Below the pieces are notes generated by a model, which was not told where the DNA came from, did no database searches, and saw nothing but the letters and a program-made list of their open reading frames with translations. From contig NC_088314.1 of NCBI RefSeq assembly GCF_910592395.1, positions 2,046,001-2,110,000 of the forward strand: a stretch of DNA of 64,000 nucleotides, in the 5' to 3' direction. The position numbers and the translations under genes are program-made. The stretch is from Lineus longissimus. Taxonomy: Eukaryota; Nemertea; Pilidiophora; Heteronemertea; Lineidae. Of the stretch, positions 1-11,900 are shown in pieces (position 1 is the stretch's first letter; each line of letters starts with the position of its first letter).

Positions 1-91
1 TACCTTTATACTGGGATGGAGGGCAACTATTTGTACAACTCGATTATATTGCATTTTGGCCATTTGTACCCAAGTGATATTCTTTTTCAGA

Positions 92-392
92 TCGATTGGA
101 TGTCATTCCTTCAGCCGACTTACTCCGTGGACTGGAGCAGTACGGTTTTCCTCTCACCGGGAACACTACTGAAGCTACAACTGGTCGGAGACATCATGCC
201 GAGGCTTTTGGAGAGGTCAGTTTGTTGCTGGTTATACAGTTACGACGAATCCTTCAGAGAGGCAAGGCCACCCAGACTTCATCATCAGTGTCCCTCATCT
301 TTTCAATAAGAAAAGTTTACTGTGGATGAACATGAAACACCCTGAGAGCATACCCTTAAGGGAATCGGCAGAAATCCAGGCTAGAAATCACT
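92..392 (+). pseudogene. Possible upstream M13 coding segment with a frame break
   Basis: After a good acceptor (ttctttttcag, ending near 91) one frame reads LLRGLEQYGFPL, like the M13 segment before the first substrate lobe. Another frame, from about 210, reads FVAGYTV and then DFIISVPHLF, like the M13 strand LFVGTDD...HVIHIDQ. The two pieces lie in different frames with no room for a normal intron between them, and the second frame stops near 392. Either an indel has broken this part, a short intron is missed, or the sequence has an error. The pairing with the downstream exons is inferred from order and orientation only. Confidence 0.35.
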
Positions 393-855
393 GAGAAAAA
401 AATTAGCATATATTCGGAAGGAATTGAACTTACCAACTGTTTCCGATACACCTAATAGACAAGAAGCCATAGAAGGCAAGAGTGCCTGAGCTAGCAAGAT
501 TGGCCGATACATATTTTTTTAAAGTTGTATAACTGCAACACCAGTTTCACTAGAAGTTGGATAAGGAGTTGAAAAAAATGAATGAATTGCATGAATCGAA
601 GTCTTTGTCTGAAATACCTGGCCATAGGGTTTACAAAGACGAGGTAGATGTAACATTGAATAATCAACAGGCCTAAGGTTAGGCTTTAGCAAAAACTACT
701 GCGCGTATTAAAAAAATCCAACAATTTAAAACGCCTTCGTATTCAAGACGTTCATTTTAAAACGCTCCTCGCCCAATTCTTGGTCAGCTGCATATTTAAA
801 CTTCTGTGTTGATTTCCTCTAGAACCAATCAACCCCCATCTTCTGGCTTTTGCAG

Positions 856-3800
856 GAACGTTCGCGATTACATGGCGTATAAGTACATCGACGACAACAT
901 GCTTGCGATGCCCAGGACGATCCAGGATGTGTTCATCAAATACAACAAAGGTTCAACGCAACAACGAAAGTGTAAGTCTAGACATAGAAGTTGACAAAAA
1001 GGACTGATTTTAACCATGTTGTCAAAAGTACTTCGCAAGCAGAACAAAATTCCACAAAAATTGTGTTCTTGCGTTTTCAGGTGGTCTTGACCTTCAAAAA
1101 GGATCCTACACGTGTTACCACATTCCTATAGAACGATCGTGGCGGAACTGCATCCAGTTCCCGCTACAGGAGGACATGGCTTTGGCGGTGACGGCGGAGG
1201 TGGATGGCCAGGTCAACGCGCTGGGAAACAAGGAGGTAGTCAGCCACCACGATTTTGTTAAATACAGCGCAGTTGCTCAAAAAGAAACAAAATGTAGCTG
1301 AGATGCTCAGTACGAAGCCTTACACGACAATCAATCACCAGCTTGTGGCGATTTGCACTGTCAGTGCAGAAGAGAGTGTGCTTTTGGAACATGAAGGAGG
1401 CCTGACAGTTCCCTGGAATGAAACCCAAGACACAATCGAAACATCTAAACGCCTTTGAGAACATCATTTCCTTTCTCCACTTCAGCTCATAAAGATACGA
1501 GACTTCATCAAGAACTTCGTCGCCCATCGAACGAGTACCCTGCCATGGCTTGCAGAGGCGTTGCAACACAAGTTTGAAACCCAGATTCAAAGCATAATGT
1601 CTACGTTAGCAGAACCAAAATGGGCTAAAAATCACAACAAACTAGATAGTTATTATGAAAAGGTATGCTGAGCTTCTCCCTGTGCAGAATCGAAAAGTTA
1701 CTCCACAACAGAATGGATAAACCGATTGCACGGAGAGAGATTTCATGGCGTATGATTATAACTCCGCTCTTCCAAAACCAATCTCTGGGGACAATGTCAC
1801 AGCCAGATGGGCAGGAGTTGTGGCTTTGAAACAACCCTTCTGATCTGAGGACGGTATTGGACAAGATAAAGCTTACATAAATAGCTTCCTCGAGGTTGTG
1901 ATAGTTGCTCGAGCAAAATGTTGCAGGAAAAGGAAACTCCCCTTCCCGATTGTCAAAGTTGTTTTCCTGTGTTCTACATAAGGTCTCGCCATCTTTTTCA
2001 GCTTTCTATAAACCAGAGCGAACCTTTTCTTTCCAACTACCTCAGAAGCAGAAAGTTTACTCAGGGTTTAAAATCGTTGTATCTGGAAGCGCCAACGAAG
2101 GATAAGTTTAGGAATCTACGGTAAGGTAACCGCTCTTGTGGTATATCGTCGTGGCCTTTTATAAAATACCATGTCAGCATTGTCCCCCAAGATATTTCCG
2201 TCATAAACCTATCAAGTACCGATCGCATATAGAAACTTGGCCTGATCAGTGCATCACGTATCTCCGGAAATTCCTCTTGATGTCGTTCTGGTATTGAATT
2301 ACATATCTTCTTTTCCAGGCATTCATTCCTGTTGAACATCCGGAAGAATCAAACCCGTTTGATTGTTGGTAAGCAAATTTGCTTTGCGGTGCTGAACTTT
2401 CAGTAATCCAGCAAAAAATATTTTGGTACCAGTCCTTCGAATTGTAGACATCTCTCTCAACATCTCCGGTAAATGAGTGACCACAACTATCTTAGACTAG
2501 TGCTATGTAGTATATAAACAGTATTCCATTGAAGTCACCCCTGCTGTAGGGACACGCAATCACTACTTCTTCTTCAAACTATGTTTTGCTCAGCTTCAAA
2601 ATTATGACTTTCTCACCTTCATCCATTGCTTTTTCGGCAGACGCTCCCATTGTTACAATGAGGCAGCCTCTCTACAAGGCAAGAGGACTCGAGTAAGTAT
2701 CTTGACTGCTATAGTGAAGTGAAATCCAATTTTACTCTGATGGATAGACACCGAAAGATACTGGTCGATGGCAATTAGAAGGGCCTGAAAACCAAAAAAT
2801 AATGGCCCATTTTCCATTCTGATGAACCGAAGACACGATAGAGTCAAAAGTTGTCAAACAGCATTGTCACAACCAGCCACATGTCCTCTGATTCCGTTGT
2901 TCGCGCGCGATCGCGTCACCTTCCGCCACGCCTACATGAAACTTTCTTACTTCAGGTATCTAAATTACGGCGGCATCGGACACATCATCAGCTATGAGTT
3001 CGGTCAGGCAGTTTATGCCATGTCGGGTAAGTCCAATGCTTGTTGCACATGGACCAGAAATCGATCATTAGTTGGCCAGACAGCTCATGTCATGTCGCGT
3101 GAGTCCAATCTGTGTTGCTGCTCTTGGGTACTCGTTCTACTATACCAATACCTGGTCTCGGTCAAGGCACGTTGTACTGTGACACAAGCTGGCCTCAGTC
3201 GAGACAAGCCCCTTGATAACGCTGATTGACCCCCTCGATACACCAGCTTTTGACGTTAGCCGCATCTGAATGCCTCTCTTCAACTTTCAGATCGACTCAT
3301 GGCAGAAAACATAAAAGATGAATTCAACTGTTTATCGAAATATGCAAATATATCAGGAATGACAAAGGTAAATAGTACTATAGCATTGCTTTTAAGATGT
3401 GACGAGAGGAGACTGTGAAGTGTAATCAGTGGTGTTCGTCGATCGGTTTCGACCACCTCGGAAATCCAGCCATTCTGATGACATATACAGTCCTTTTTTA
3501 AGGGTTGAGGGTTGTCCGAGTTCGTGTAGGTCGTCAGGTCATCAAACCATGCAGAATCACGTTTTAAGATTGACCAAACAAATAAGTGTCTTTTTATTGT
3601 GTTTCAGCGTGATGAAGTTCTGACGGGTGTGATGCTTGATATCCTGGGAGTTAACTGGGCCTTTGAGGTAAGTGCATCGACTCTCATGTGGGTGAACTAC
3701 ATTCCTACAAGATACTTGCAGAGAAAGCAATTGATCGCCTCGCAACAGGATTGGCACATTCATTGTGATACAGCCCGAACCTTGTGAAGTCGTTGTCGCT

Positions 3801-4351
3801 GGATCCGTTTCAAACTCCGGCAAGTTCAGGCTTCATGGCATCCTTAGCTGTTCTTATTTTACTTCTTCAGGCATACCAGTCAGCTGCTAAGTTAGGTGAT
3901 GCGAAGGCTCAATTCCTCCCTGGCGTTCCTTACACTCCGGATCAAGTCTTCTTCATAAATACAGCTCAGGTAAGAACCAGCCATACCTTCCGAGACTTGG
4001 TCTTATCGCCAAGGCTTCCAATGTCGAACAAGCAATCGATTTGCTTGAATTGCCACGGTTGCAGAGCTTGCGACAATTTGAAAGCTGTGCTGGTAATGCC
4101 ACTTGCAAAAGATGGAAAATGTGACAAGACTGCCGACTATTTCTGAGCTATTGGCATATATGCCACCACCGCAAACTTCATTAGCTTTCAGCTACTTCGT
4201 TTACTACTTTCAGGTCTGGTGTACCATTGACGGAAAGAACGCCGAAGCGAGGGTGAACAACATCATGTCCGAGACACCACACTTCATTACATCATTTCAG
4301 TGTCCTGCCGAGTCGCGATTGAATACGGGAAGATCGTGTGGAATTCGATAG
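856..4351 (+). CDS. M13 (neprilysin/ECE-like) peptidase homologue lacking zinc ligands, C-terminal ten exons
   Basis: Exons 856-971, 1081-1235, 1486-1662, 2002-2120, 2594-2692, 2956-3026, 3291-3367, 3608-3667, 3871-3969 and 4214-4351 have GT/AG borders and matching phases, giving 369 uninterrupted codons to a TAG. M13 landmarks appear in the right order: a SWRNC segment (family TWRRC), LNYGGIG before the active site, LPGVPYTPDQVFFINTAQ, VWC, and a Cys-rich C-terminal tail. Neprilysins are type II membrane zinc endopeptidases that cut extracellular peptides. Here HExxH reads YEFGQ, the ENIAD motif reads GVMLD (third ligand Glu lost, Asp kept), the NAFY substrate motif reads MTFS, and about 12 residues near the usual VHSPG segment are missing. 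I infer an inactive, non-zinc-binding protein that is still under constraint to stay open. The N-terminal half, including any membrane anchor, is not securely placed. Family assignment is firm; function is inferred. Confidence 0.85.
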
Positions 4352-5150
4352 TCACATAACTCGGATTTGGACTAAATTTCCAAGAGAAACTAGCGAGTCA
4401 GGGAGTCATAAGTCATAAGACATGATACATGGTTTTGGGCAAAGTAATGACACCTTTGCAGCCAATACGTCAACTTTGATAATTCTGTATCTAGATTATG
4501 TATTTTATATTTGCCATTTCTAAATGTTGCTGTTTGGTGGGTACCGGTGTGAGGTAGTCAGGGCGTATATGATTTTACCCTGTGCTGTCATCTTCTGCCG
4601 AGAACATATGGGCAGTGTCAGAGTTCTTCCTTCGGTTGAATTGGGATCGAGTTCATGTACATAAAACGATTATCTATAGGTGGTTATGAAACTTAATGCT
4701 AGTACTATTGATGTACATCATGTTAACTAAATAGTCAAGCGTATCATTGTCAAATGTTGTTATCTTTCGTTCTTCATTGAGTCATGTAGAATTTTCGACT
4801 TGTTATTTTTTGTTCAAATTCTACTTTAGTTTTGTCGTAGAACTCGAATGAGCCTTCTATACCTTCACAATGAATAGATTTTAAGACCGTTTACCTAATC
4901 TTCAGCTCATTTGAAGATTATCTGCTATAATTGTGACTCAGAAGCGTGCTCAGAGAAAAAGTGCAATTTTATTTCGAAAACCTAAAAAACATTGACATAT
5001 ACACCGATTCACATATTCACAATGGACTCGAAGTGAAAAACATCTGACAAAACTATGTGCGTAAGGTCAAAATGTTTCATGATGATAATTGTTTCATGAA
5101 CAGTCATATCTCATTATCACGTTACGAAACATCACTGGACTGGCACTGAC
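4352..5150. other. Non-coding, AT-rich; nothing recognised
   Basis: This stretch follows the M13 stop codon and probably holds its 3' UTR. I see no coding segment, long repeat or inverted ends. Confidence 0.5.
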
Positions 5151-5154
5151 AGTT

Positions 5155-5660
5155 ACAATGTCTCGAAAATACATGTAGTGTGAAACCCACGAACCCAAAA
5201 ACATTGCGAAAGAAAAAATTCCGATCGAGCCTGAAGTTGGTACCTTTTACTTCTCGATCCCTCGCTCCTGATTCTCGGCTGAGGTACTTTGATATTCAAG
5301 GTTCTCAATGTAATACCCAAGTCAAAGAAGAAAGAAAGGCTCATCAACATTCATTCTTGATGTAACGATACATCAATGAACCATTATCTGCGACGAATAA
5401 GAAGTTAACTATACCCCATTATTTTCATAAGTACATTGTACAACAATAAGGTAGGACTCGTAAATTCAATTCCTTTTAGAAGTACACAATGCATACAACA
5501 AAAGTTGAGCAAGTATTTATGCGGTAGTGAAACCCGTTTCGCCGCGTGACACAGTCGAATCAACTTTATTTGCCAGTAACCGTTTACGAAGTCCATTGGC
5601 GACACCAACGTCATTTTAATGTTGAGAGGTCGTTGTACCAGTTTCACAATCAGGAATCGG
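5155..5660 (-). mobile_element. Degenerate Ty3/gypsy reverse transcriptase fragment, copy A
   Basis: Read on the minus strand, the segment contains MDFVNGYWQIKL, matching the conserved RT block usually written LDLxSGYWQI in Ty3/gypsy elements. Further on, in a different frame, FVADDGL-like codons fit the YxDD catalytic box; here the copy differs slightly from its sister. Several stops and frame changes show it is dead. The sequence is nearly the same as copy B near 10.0-10.4 kb but in the opposite orientation. It lies just downstream of the PACC1 stop codon. No LTRs, integrase or gag were seen. Confidence 0.65.
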
Positions 5661-5905
5661 GTTTTGAGCTATATGAGATAAAGGGAGTCTCTAGGCAGGT
5701 GCCAGGTCAGATTAAGTTACACGAAGTCGTCGATATGTATCATTTATCGGCACTATTCATGTATGGGGTATATATATTCTTATCACCAAATCATACCTAA
5801 CCCAATGCAGTTCCCTGACTGTGTGTATTAGTCACTGAGGCCACAAACTGGACCCCCTAGCTCCTGCCTACAGTCGCCCTTAAAAAGTCCATCAGGGCTT
5901 CTTCA

Positions 5906-8900
5906 TCATGATTCTGCCTCCATCTCCGACTGCTGTGATTGCTGTGACTGCTGTTTTATCAACATAGCGGTCCGTTTCAAAGTCTTCCTCCTTTGTTTAT
6001 CTTTCTTCATCCGCTTGAACGAAACCTGAGCTAACTGGTACCCTTTATGTAAAGTTAAAAGCACACCACATAAACCGGCCCCTATACTCCAAGGGGTAGT
6101 GGTTGTCAGGAGGTAGGATTCCTCATATATGTTATCCTTCCATTCGAAGAAGATGAAAAATAAATGCTTTTTTAATTCCGACTCGGGTCGTCTGTCGTGG
6201 TGCTTCACAACACTATACTGAAACAAAGAAAGATACCGAGATAAGCACAGACACTCGACAAGATAGGATTTCTTCTTCTATTTGTTTGTTAACTCCAGGA
6301 ACTGCTCCTGGGCCAATGTTGTTTTTTGGTAAAGTGATGTTTGGTAGACGTCTTCCACGTAAGCCACGGTTTGATTCGAGAAGAAAAGACCATTCACATA
6401 CAGTCTACCATACAGCATAGATCTAGACCAGTATCAATCTGTGGCACAACTGCACCGAAGCATTACCAACTTTCGTTCCCAAAAGCTTGAGTGACTTATT
6501 CTGAGATGTGACCGCAAGTTGTTTCCAGTCACTCTGATGATGTTACCTGAACTCAATCACATACCTCTACTTTAAAATCAGTATATTTCTCGTTGTTGAG
6601 TTGTTGTGTCTTCTTCATCTGTAGCTTGATCCACATGCGGAGACCAGACGACAGGGCATAGGTCGGTTTGGTCCGGTGCCAATGCCCAGATAGGGTATTT
6701 CTCTCTTGAGGTGAGCTGCAAGAATAAATGGTCATGAATAGCAACTGAAATGGTAATTTGGTAAGAATCAAAAGGGCCCTCCTCTCTGGCATAATGATAA
6801 ATCAGATGATTTCTGCAGTGAACTACGTCTCATCACAAAATGCATGGTGCCAAAGCATCTTCCATCGGTTTACGGTGATTGATCCGTTCACGCTGCATTA
6901 CTGTGATACATCGATGGCCTCCTCCACTGCAAGATGTCAGCACTAAGGAACTGTTGTCAAAAGCATCCATTAACTGGCAAGGAAAAGCACTTTGTAGAAA
7001 CAACTTAACACAGCTCTTGTCTCAGGTATGTCCTATGAGTTCGAGCTCACGTATTGAAATCGGTGATAAGTGTCATGGGATTTGTGGGTCCACTTTTTTA
7101 GAAGAGACAATCACAAGATGGTTCATGATACATCAACTGCTCGTACCGCGACCAGAGACTGAATAATGGCTCTACCTTTTGTTAAATTGATCCCAATCTG
7201 GAAACACGTAGTAACTGACTGTATAAAAGTCCCTGGTCTCGTCTTCGAGCATGAAATGAAAGAAGACGGCCTCCCTCTCAATGATCTGGGTGGGTCCCCG
7301 GAACATGAGGGCGGACCGCCGGATGGATGGTACGAATGGATCATCGTATGTCATGTTTATAAACGTACAGTTACGCTGGGTGAGGTGAAGGTCGGAGAGC
7401 CGAACTGGAAGGCAAAATGACAGTGAATAAACAGTATCAGTCCAGCAGCCTCTTGAGTCATTCCTCTCAACCACGCTCAAGTATATATATGTGCTGAATT
7501 GAAGCAGGGATATACTGACTGCAGAGGCAATGTGAACTTTCCTCTTTCTGCTACGTGGCTGAAGGCATGGCCATGTCTCACCATTTGAGGTGACTCTGTC
7601 GCTGAATTTATGAACATGTCCTACCTTTTGAGGTGACTATGTTGTTGAAGTAATGCCAGCATGATAGCAGTTTAGCACCGCCTGGGAAGATTGCTATACC
7701 TAAAAAGACATAAGTGGAGATGACATTATAGACACAAGATGTGGAAATAAAATCTGGATGATATCACTGTCAAAACTTCCCTCTTTGCCCATCTGGGGAT
7801 TCATCAAACGATCAGGTAAACAGGACTGAAAGTGGAAGTATGTGTATCTATCTGTCATCAGGGAGGAGTGGTTGGATCTGCAAGACATTTCGGCCATCGC
7901 ACTTCAGGAATCATAGCCAAATGGGAATATCTTTGTATGAAGCTGGGCACTCAGTTTGTTGACCGTTACATCCTTGGTACTCGCATGGGGTCGATGATTG
8001 GTCTGGCCTAGTGAAAATATTGCCTTGGGAACACCAGAGAAGGGTTTATGAGTCGCCTGAGAATTCAGACAGACGGTTACTTTTATCACCCAGACGGTGT
8101 TAGCGGAGTATAAGTATGATCATTCCCCGGGGAAATATGCCGGTCTCACAAGCCATGATCGTCGAGACAAAGGGTCATGTCAGTGGTATCCAAGGTTTTA
8201 CATGTACATCGTTTTCTGATCTTTGAAACTGGGGAATAATGACTTATCATAATTATAATCACTGGACAGAGTTAGAATGTGCCAAGTCTATTCAAGTTTC
8301 ATTCAAATAGTTGTTATTTTGTATAATGTGTGGTGCCAACTTCCACACTTCGCCATTAAACACTGTTTACTTGGAAACGAATGTACATTGCGATGTTACA
8401 GTGGTAGACTGTCTGGAATAGCTTTATCTCTGGGATATATAAGATTGCTTAATGCCTTGAACGTGCTGCTATTGATTGAGAATGGTCCCGGGAGACTCCT
8501 GACGACTTAATCAGGAAGCTCTAGACGCACTGCAGTACATGTAGTTGTTTTTGAAACTTAAAAATGGATAATTATTTAAAGCGAAAATGAGAATCTCCTC
8601 AAACAGTCTGAATTTATCGACAAGGAGAATTTCATTGGTGCTGTGCACAAACTCAGTTTTATTTCATTTTTTTCCTTTTTTTGGGGGGGGAGGTGGCTTC
8701 ATTTTGCTAGTAACTATCCGTTACCAGCTAACTATTTTTGAAGTACATGTGATTCTTTTTCCAATCTGACGAACCCTGAGGCAATGATTGTTTCCCTGAC
8801 ATCTGCTCCCAACAAATTATAAGGCAAACTTTTAATTTCATCATCCGTCACCCATCATGACCTAACCATCTCTCATCCACCCAAACATGAAATCAAACCT

Positions 8901-11900
8901 TTCATTTTAGTTACGGCATCTCGTATTTCTTGCACAATGAAATTCTATCACCGATAACATCGGCTCCTAAATCAGTTTCCCAATCATCAGGTTATATTGC
9001 GGATGAAACATCGTTAAGGATCAACCAGATTTATAAATTATCATTATTTGTCACACTCGGGAGAGCCTCCGGCTAGCGAAAGAACACGGGTTTATTTATT
9101 GCCACTTTCGTGTCAAATATCGCGATAAAGCAATGAGAAATTTCCGTTAACAACTTACAACAAATTAGGTGTCTGTGGCATTGTGCGCATTCAGAATGCA
9201 AAACTAAACAAGGCAATGCAAACTTGAAGTTGACTGAATAACAGTCTTAGAGAAGATATCATTGATGTGATAGATATTTTAATAGAATAATACTTTAATT
9301 TTACATACTATTTGTATTCAAATTGTGCAACCCTATCTGCAAACGACACCATTTCCACGAGGAACGTGACGTGGAACGGGAAGATCAATCTGCTCATGTC
9401 AGTGAACTCGGTGTTAGCAAAACTTGAGCAACCAGTTCCGACCAAAATCATGTACGATGACAAGCTGTCAAATCGAATTTCCAATTGTCATTTACTAATC
9501 ATGCATTTCACGATCAACTACAGACGCATCCTTTCCATTACCTGTAGACACACCCCTGTTGTTTCAATAATTACAGTTTCATAAACTATTCATCATCTGC
9601 ATTATACACACACAGTTCTGTAGTCTTATTGACCATAGACGCTGGAAGTTTATAAGTTTTATTGCATCAAATATTAATATTCCAATCATTTACGCTCCTG
9701 GTAAACACATGCATACAGCTGTTCCAATTCATGCAACTCTGCATGCCATCTATAGACTACTGCATCATTTCCAATTCGCTCCTTCTATAACCTATAACGC
9801 ACTTCGGAATCTCAATCTGTCAAACAGAGAAAAATATCCGTGCAGTGTTATCATATTTTTTCATAATAATCCACCGAGATCGATAATCCCAATCAGGATC
9901 ACTGGAGGAATGGAAGCATCACTTACAGATTTTTTTTACCAGCAGGATATGCGAATATGCAGGATATGTGAAACTGCTACAACGACCTCTCAACATTAAA
10001 AGGAGGGATGATATAGGACGTTGGTGTCGCCAATGGACTTCGTAAACGGTTACTGGCAAATAAAGTTGATTCGACTGTGTCACGCGGTGAAACGGGTTTC
10101 ACTACCGCATAAATACTTGCTCAAATTTTGTTGTATGCATTGTGTACTTCTGAAAGGAATTGAATTTACGAGTCATACCTTATTGTTGTACAATGTACTT
10201 ATGAAAATAATGGGGTATAGTTAACTTCTTATTCGTCGCAGATGATGGTTTGTTGACGTATCGCTACATCGAGAATGAGTGTTGACCAGCCTTTCTTTCT
10301 TCTTTGACTTAGGTATTACATTGAGAACCTTGAATATTAAAGTACCCCAGCCGAGAATCGGGAGCGATTTTTTTACCAGCAGAGTCATACGAAAATAGAG
10401 CAACTTCAGCATCGCCGCGATTATTGAACTCGTCAAACCTAATGCCATCTTCCCTGAATCAGACACAAAGTTGAGGAGGCCAGATTTATCTCAGCTGGCT
10501 TCCATCAACTATGATTACAAGATGTCATATGTAACATCCTATAACCAGACGACTCTGACTGTTTAATCGAACCACAGTAATCTCCACGTTGTGGGAATCA
10601 AGTAGACCAAATATACCATCATTTACGACAAAGTATGCTCTTCCGATTGATGCGTTAGACACATCCATCAAGGAAGAGTCGATCATATTCTCTTTAGACA
10701 TCACATTGGCTCTAAGAAGATTTATACCATGACAGTTACAAATTGAATTAAGTATGGGTTCGATTCTAACATCGATTCACCGATGGTACGTATCATGCAA
10801 TGGCATACAGAACCGTGCTCCATCAGTCTCATGCATGGTATGGGCAATACACGCAAAGGGGGCGAAACCCATCGAATGCAGCTCGATAAGAATCACGCCA
10901 AATCTAACGAGATCCACACGAGATCAGATACGAATTGAAGCCACAAAGGATACGCCAATCAAATCAAACAACGGCAGGCCACAGATTACCACATATCATA
11001 GTACGATAGGGTGGCGAATCAACTCTATCTCGACCGTAGGGACTGCGGAACAATTAGCTTTCAGAGAACATACAGCAATAGCAAAACATCAACCGGCCAG
11101 TCATCAGCTGAAGCATCCGAGGACGTCCCGACAGCACTGTAAAACAATTGTCACATCAGACCGAGAACTTGACAACGGTGATTTCGCAAACTGCATTCCC
11201 TCACTCTCGCACTCTGAGTTAGAAGTTCTTTAATTTGAACTTTAACATGTTTGGAGCACTTTTAGAATGTGATAGAATAGCCGCATCTTCCATTTTGTAG
11301 TAATTACAGGCGAGTAGATGGCTCAGTGCATGTTTAATGAACCCTTGAGTGCCATTCCTCTTCGTTCCAGAGCCATTTTGTTCCGAAGCTACTTCAGTCT
11401 TCGCTCGTCTCTGTAAACAGTATGGTTATATCAATAAACGGGGACCTGCACTCTAAAATATTAATTGATGTTTGCTTGATCTTCTCGACTTCGACTTGAT
11501 TTCCTGCCTTGTTTGCCACCTCCTGGTGTGACCTTTTCAATTCCTCCGCGTCCAGCAGTCCGCCATGACAACGTCACGTATATCACATTCTCGTTTTACT
11601 GACTTGCGAGTGTCTCCGCCACACCAGCTGTTTTCGTAGCCTCGACCAGCGTAGAAAAGAAGAAGGCTTTGACAAGGAGGTTCAAGTAATTCATCGTTGG
11701 GATGTACAGCATGACCTGATCTAGAATGTGGATCACGCCATTCGCACCAATGTTTTCACCACACATGATGTTGAGGGGACTGCCTGTCGCCACCAGGAGC
11801 TGCAAAGAAGTATCACTGACTATACACTATGTAACGCCAATTGGCACCATTGCATTATTAAAAAAGATTGTGCATATCATCTGTTAATGCAATGTCATTT

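Noticed and set aside
2061-2339. Minus-strand open frame of 92 codons
   Set aside because: It overlaps an M13 exon on the other strand and has no motif; a shadow frame.
7700-8089. Minus-strand frame with an MSCR motif considered as PACC1 exon 2
   Set aside because: Its phase does not fit exon 1; the segment 7625-7699 fits phase, splice sites and the conserved IFPGG...LLSC motif.
8110-8180. CCCCGGGGAA segment considered as the PACC1 post-TM1 exon
   Set aside because: No acceptor with a pyrimidine tract and it stops after about ten codons.
10754-11233. Plus-strand frame of about 159 codons after the RT relic
   Set aside because: Low-complexity composition, no family motif, no splice context; cannot be told from chance.
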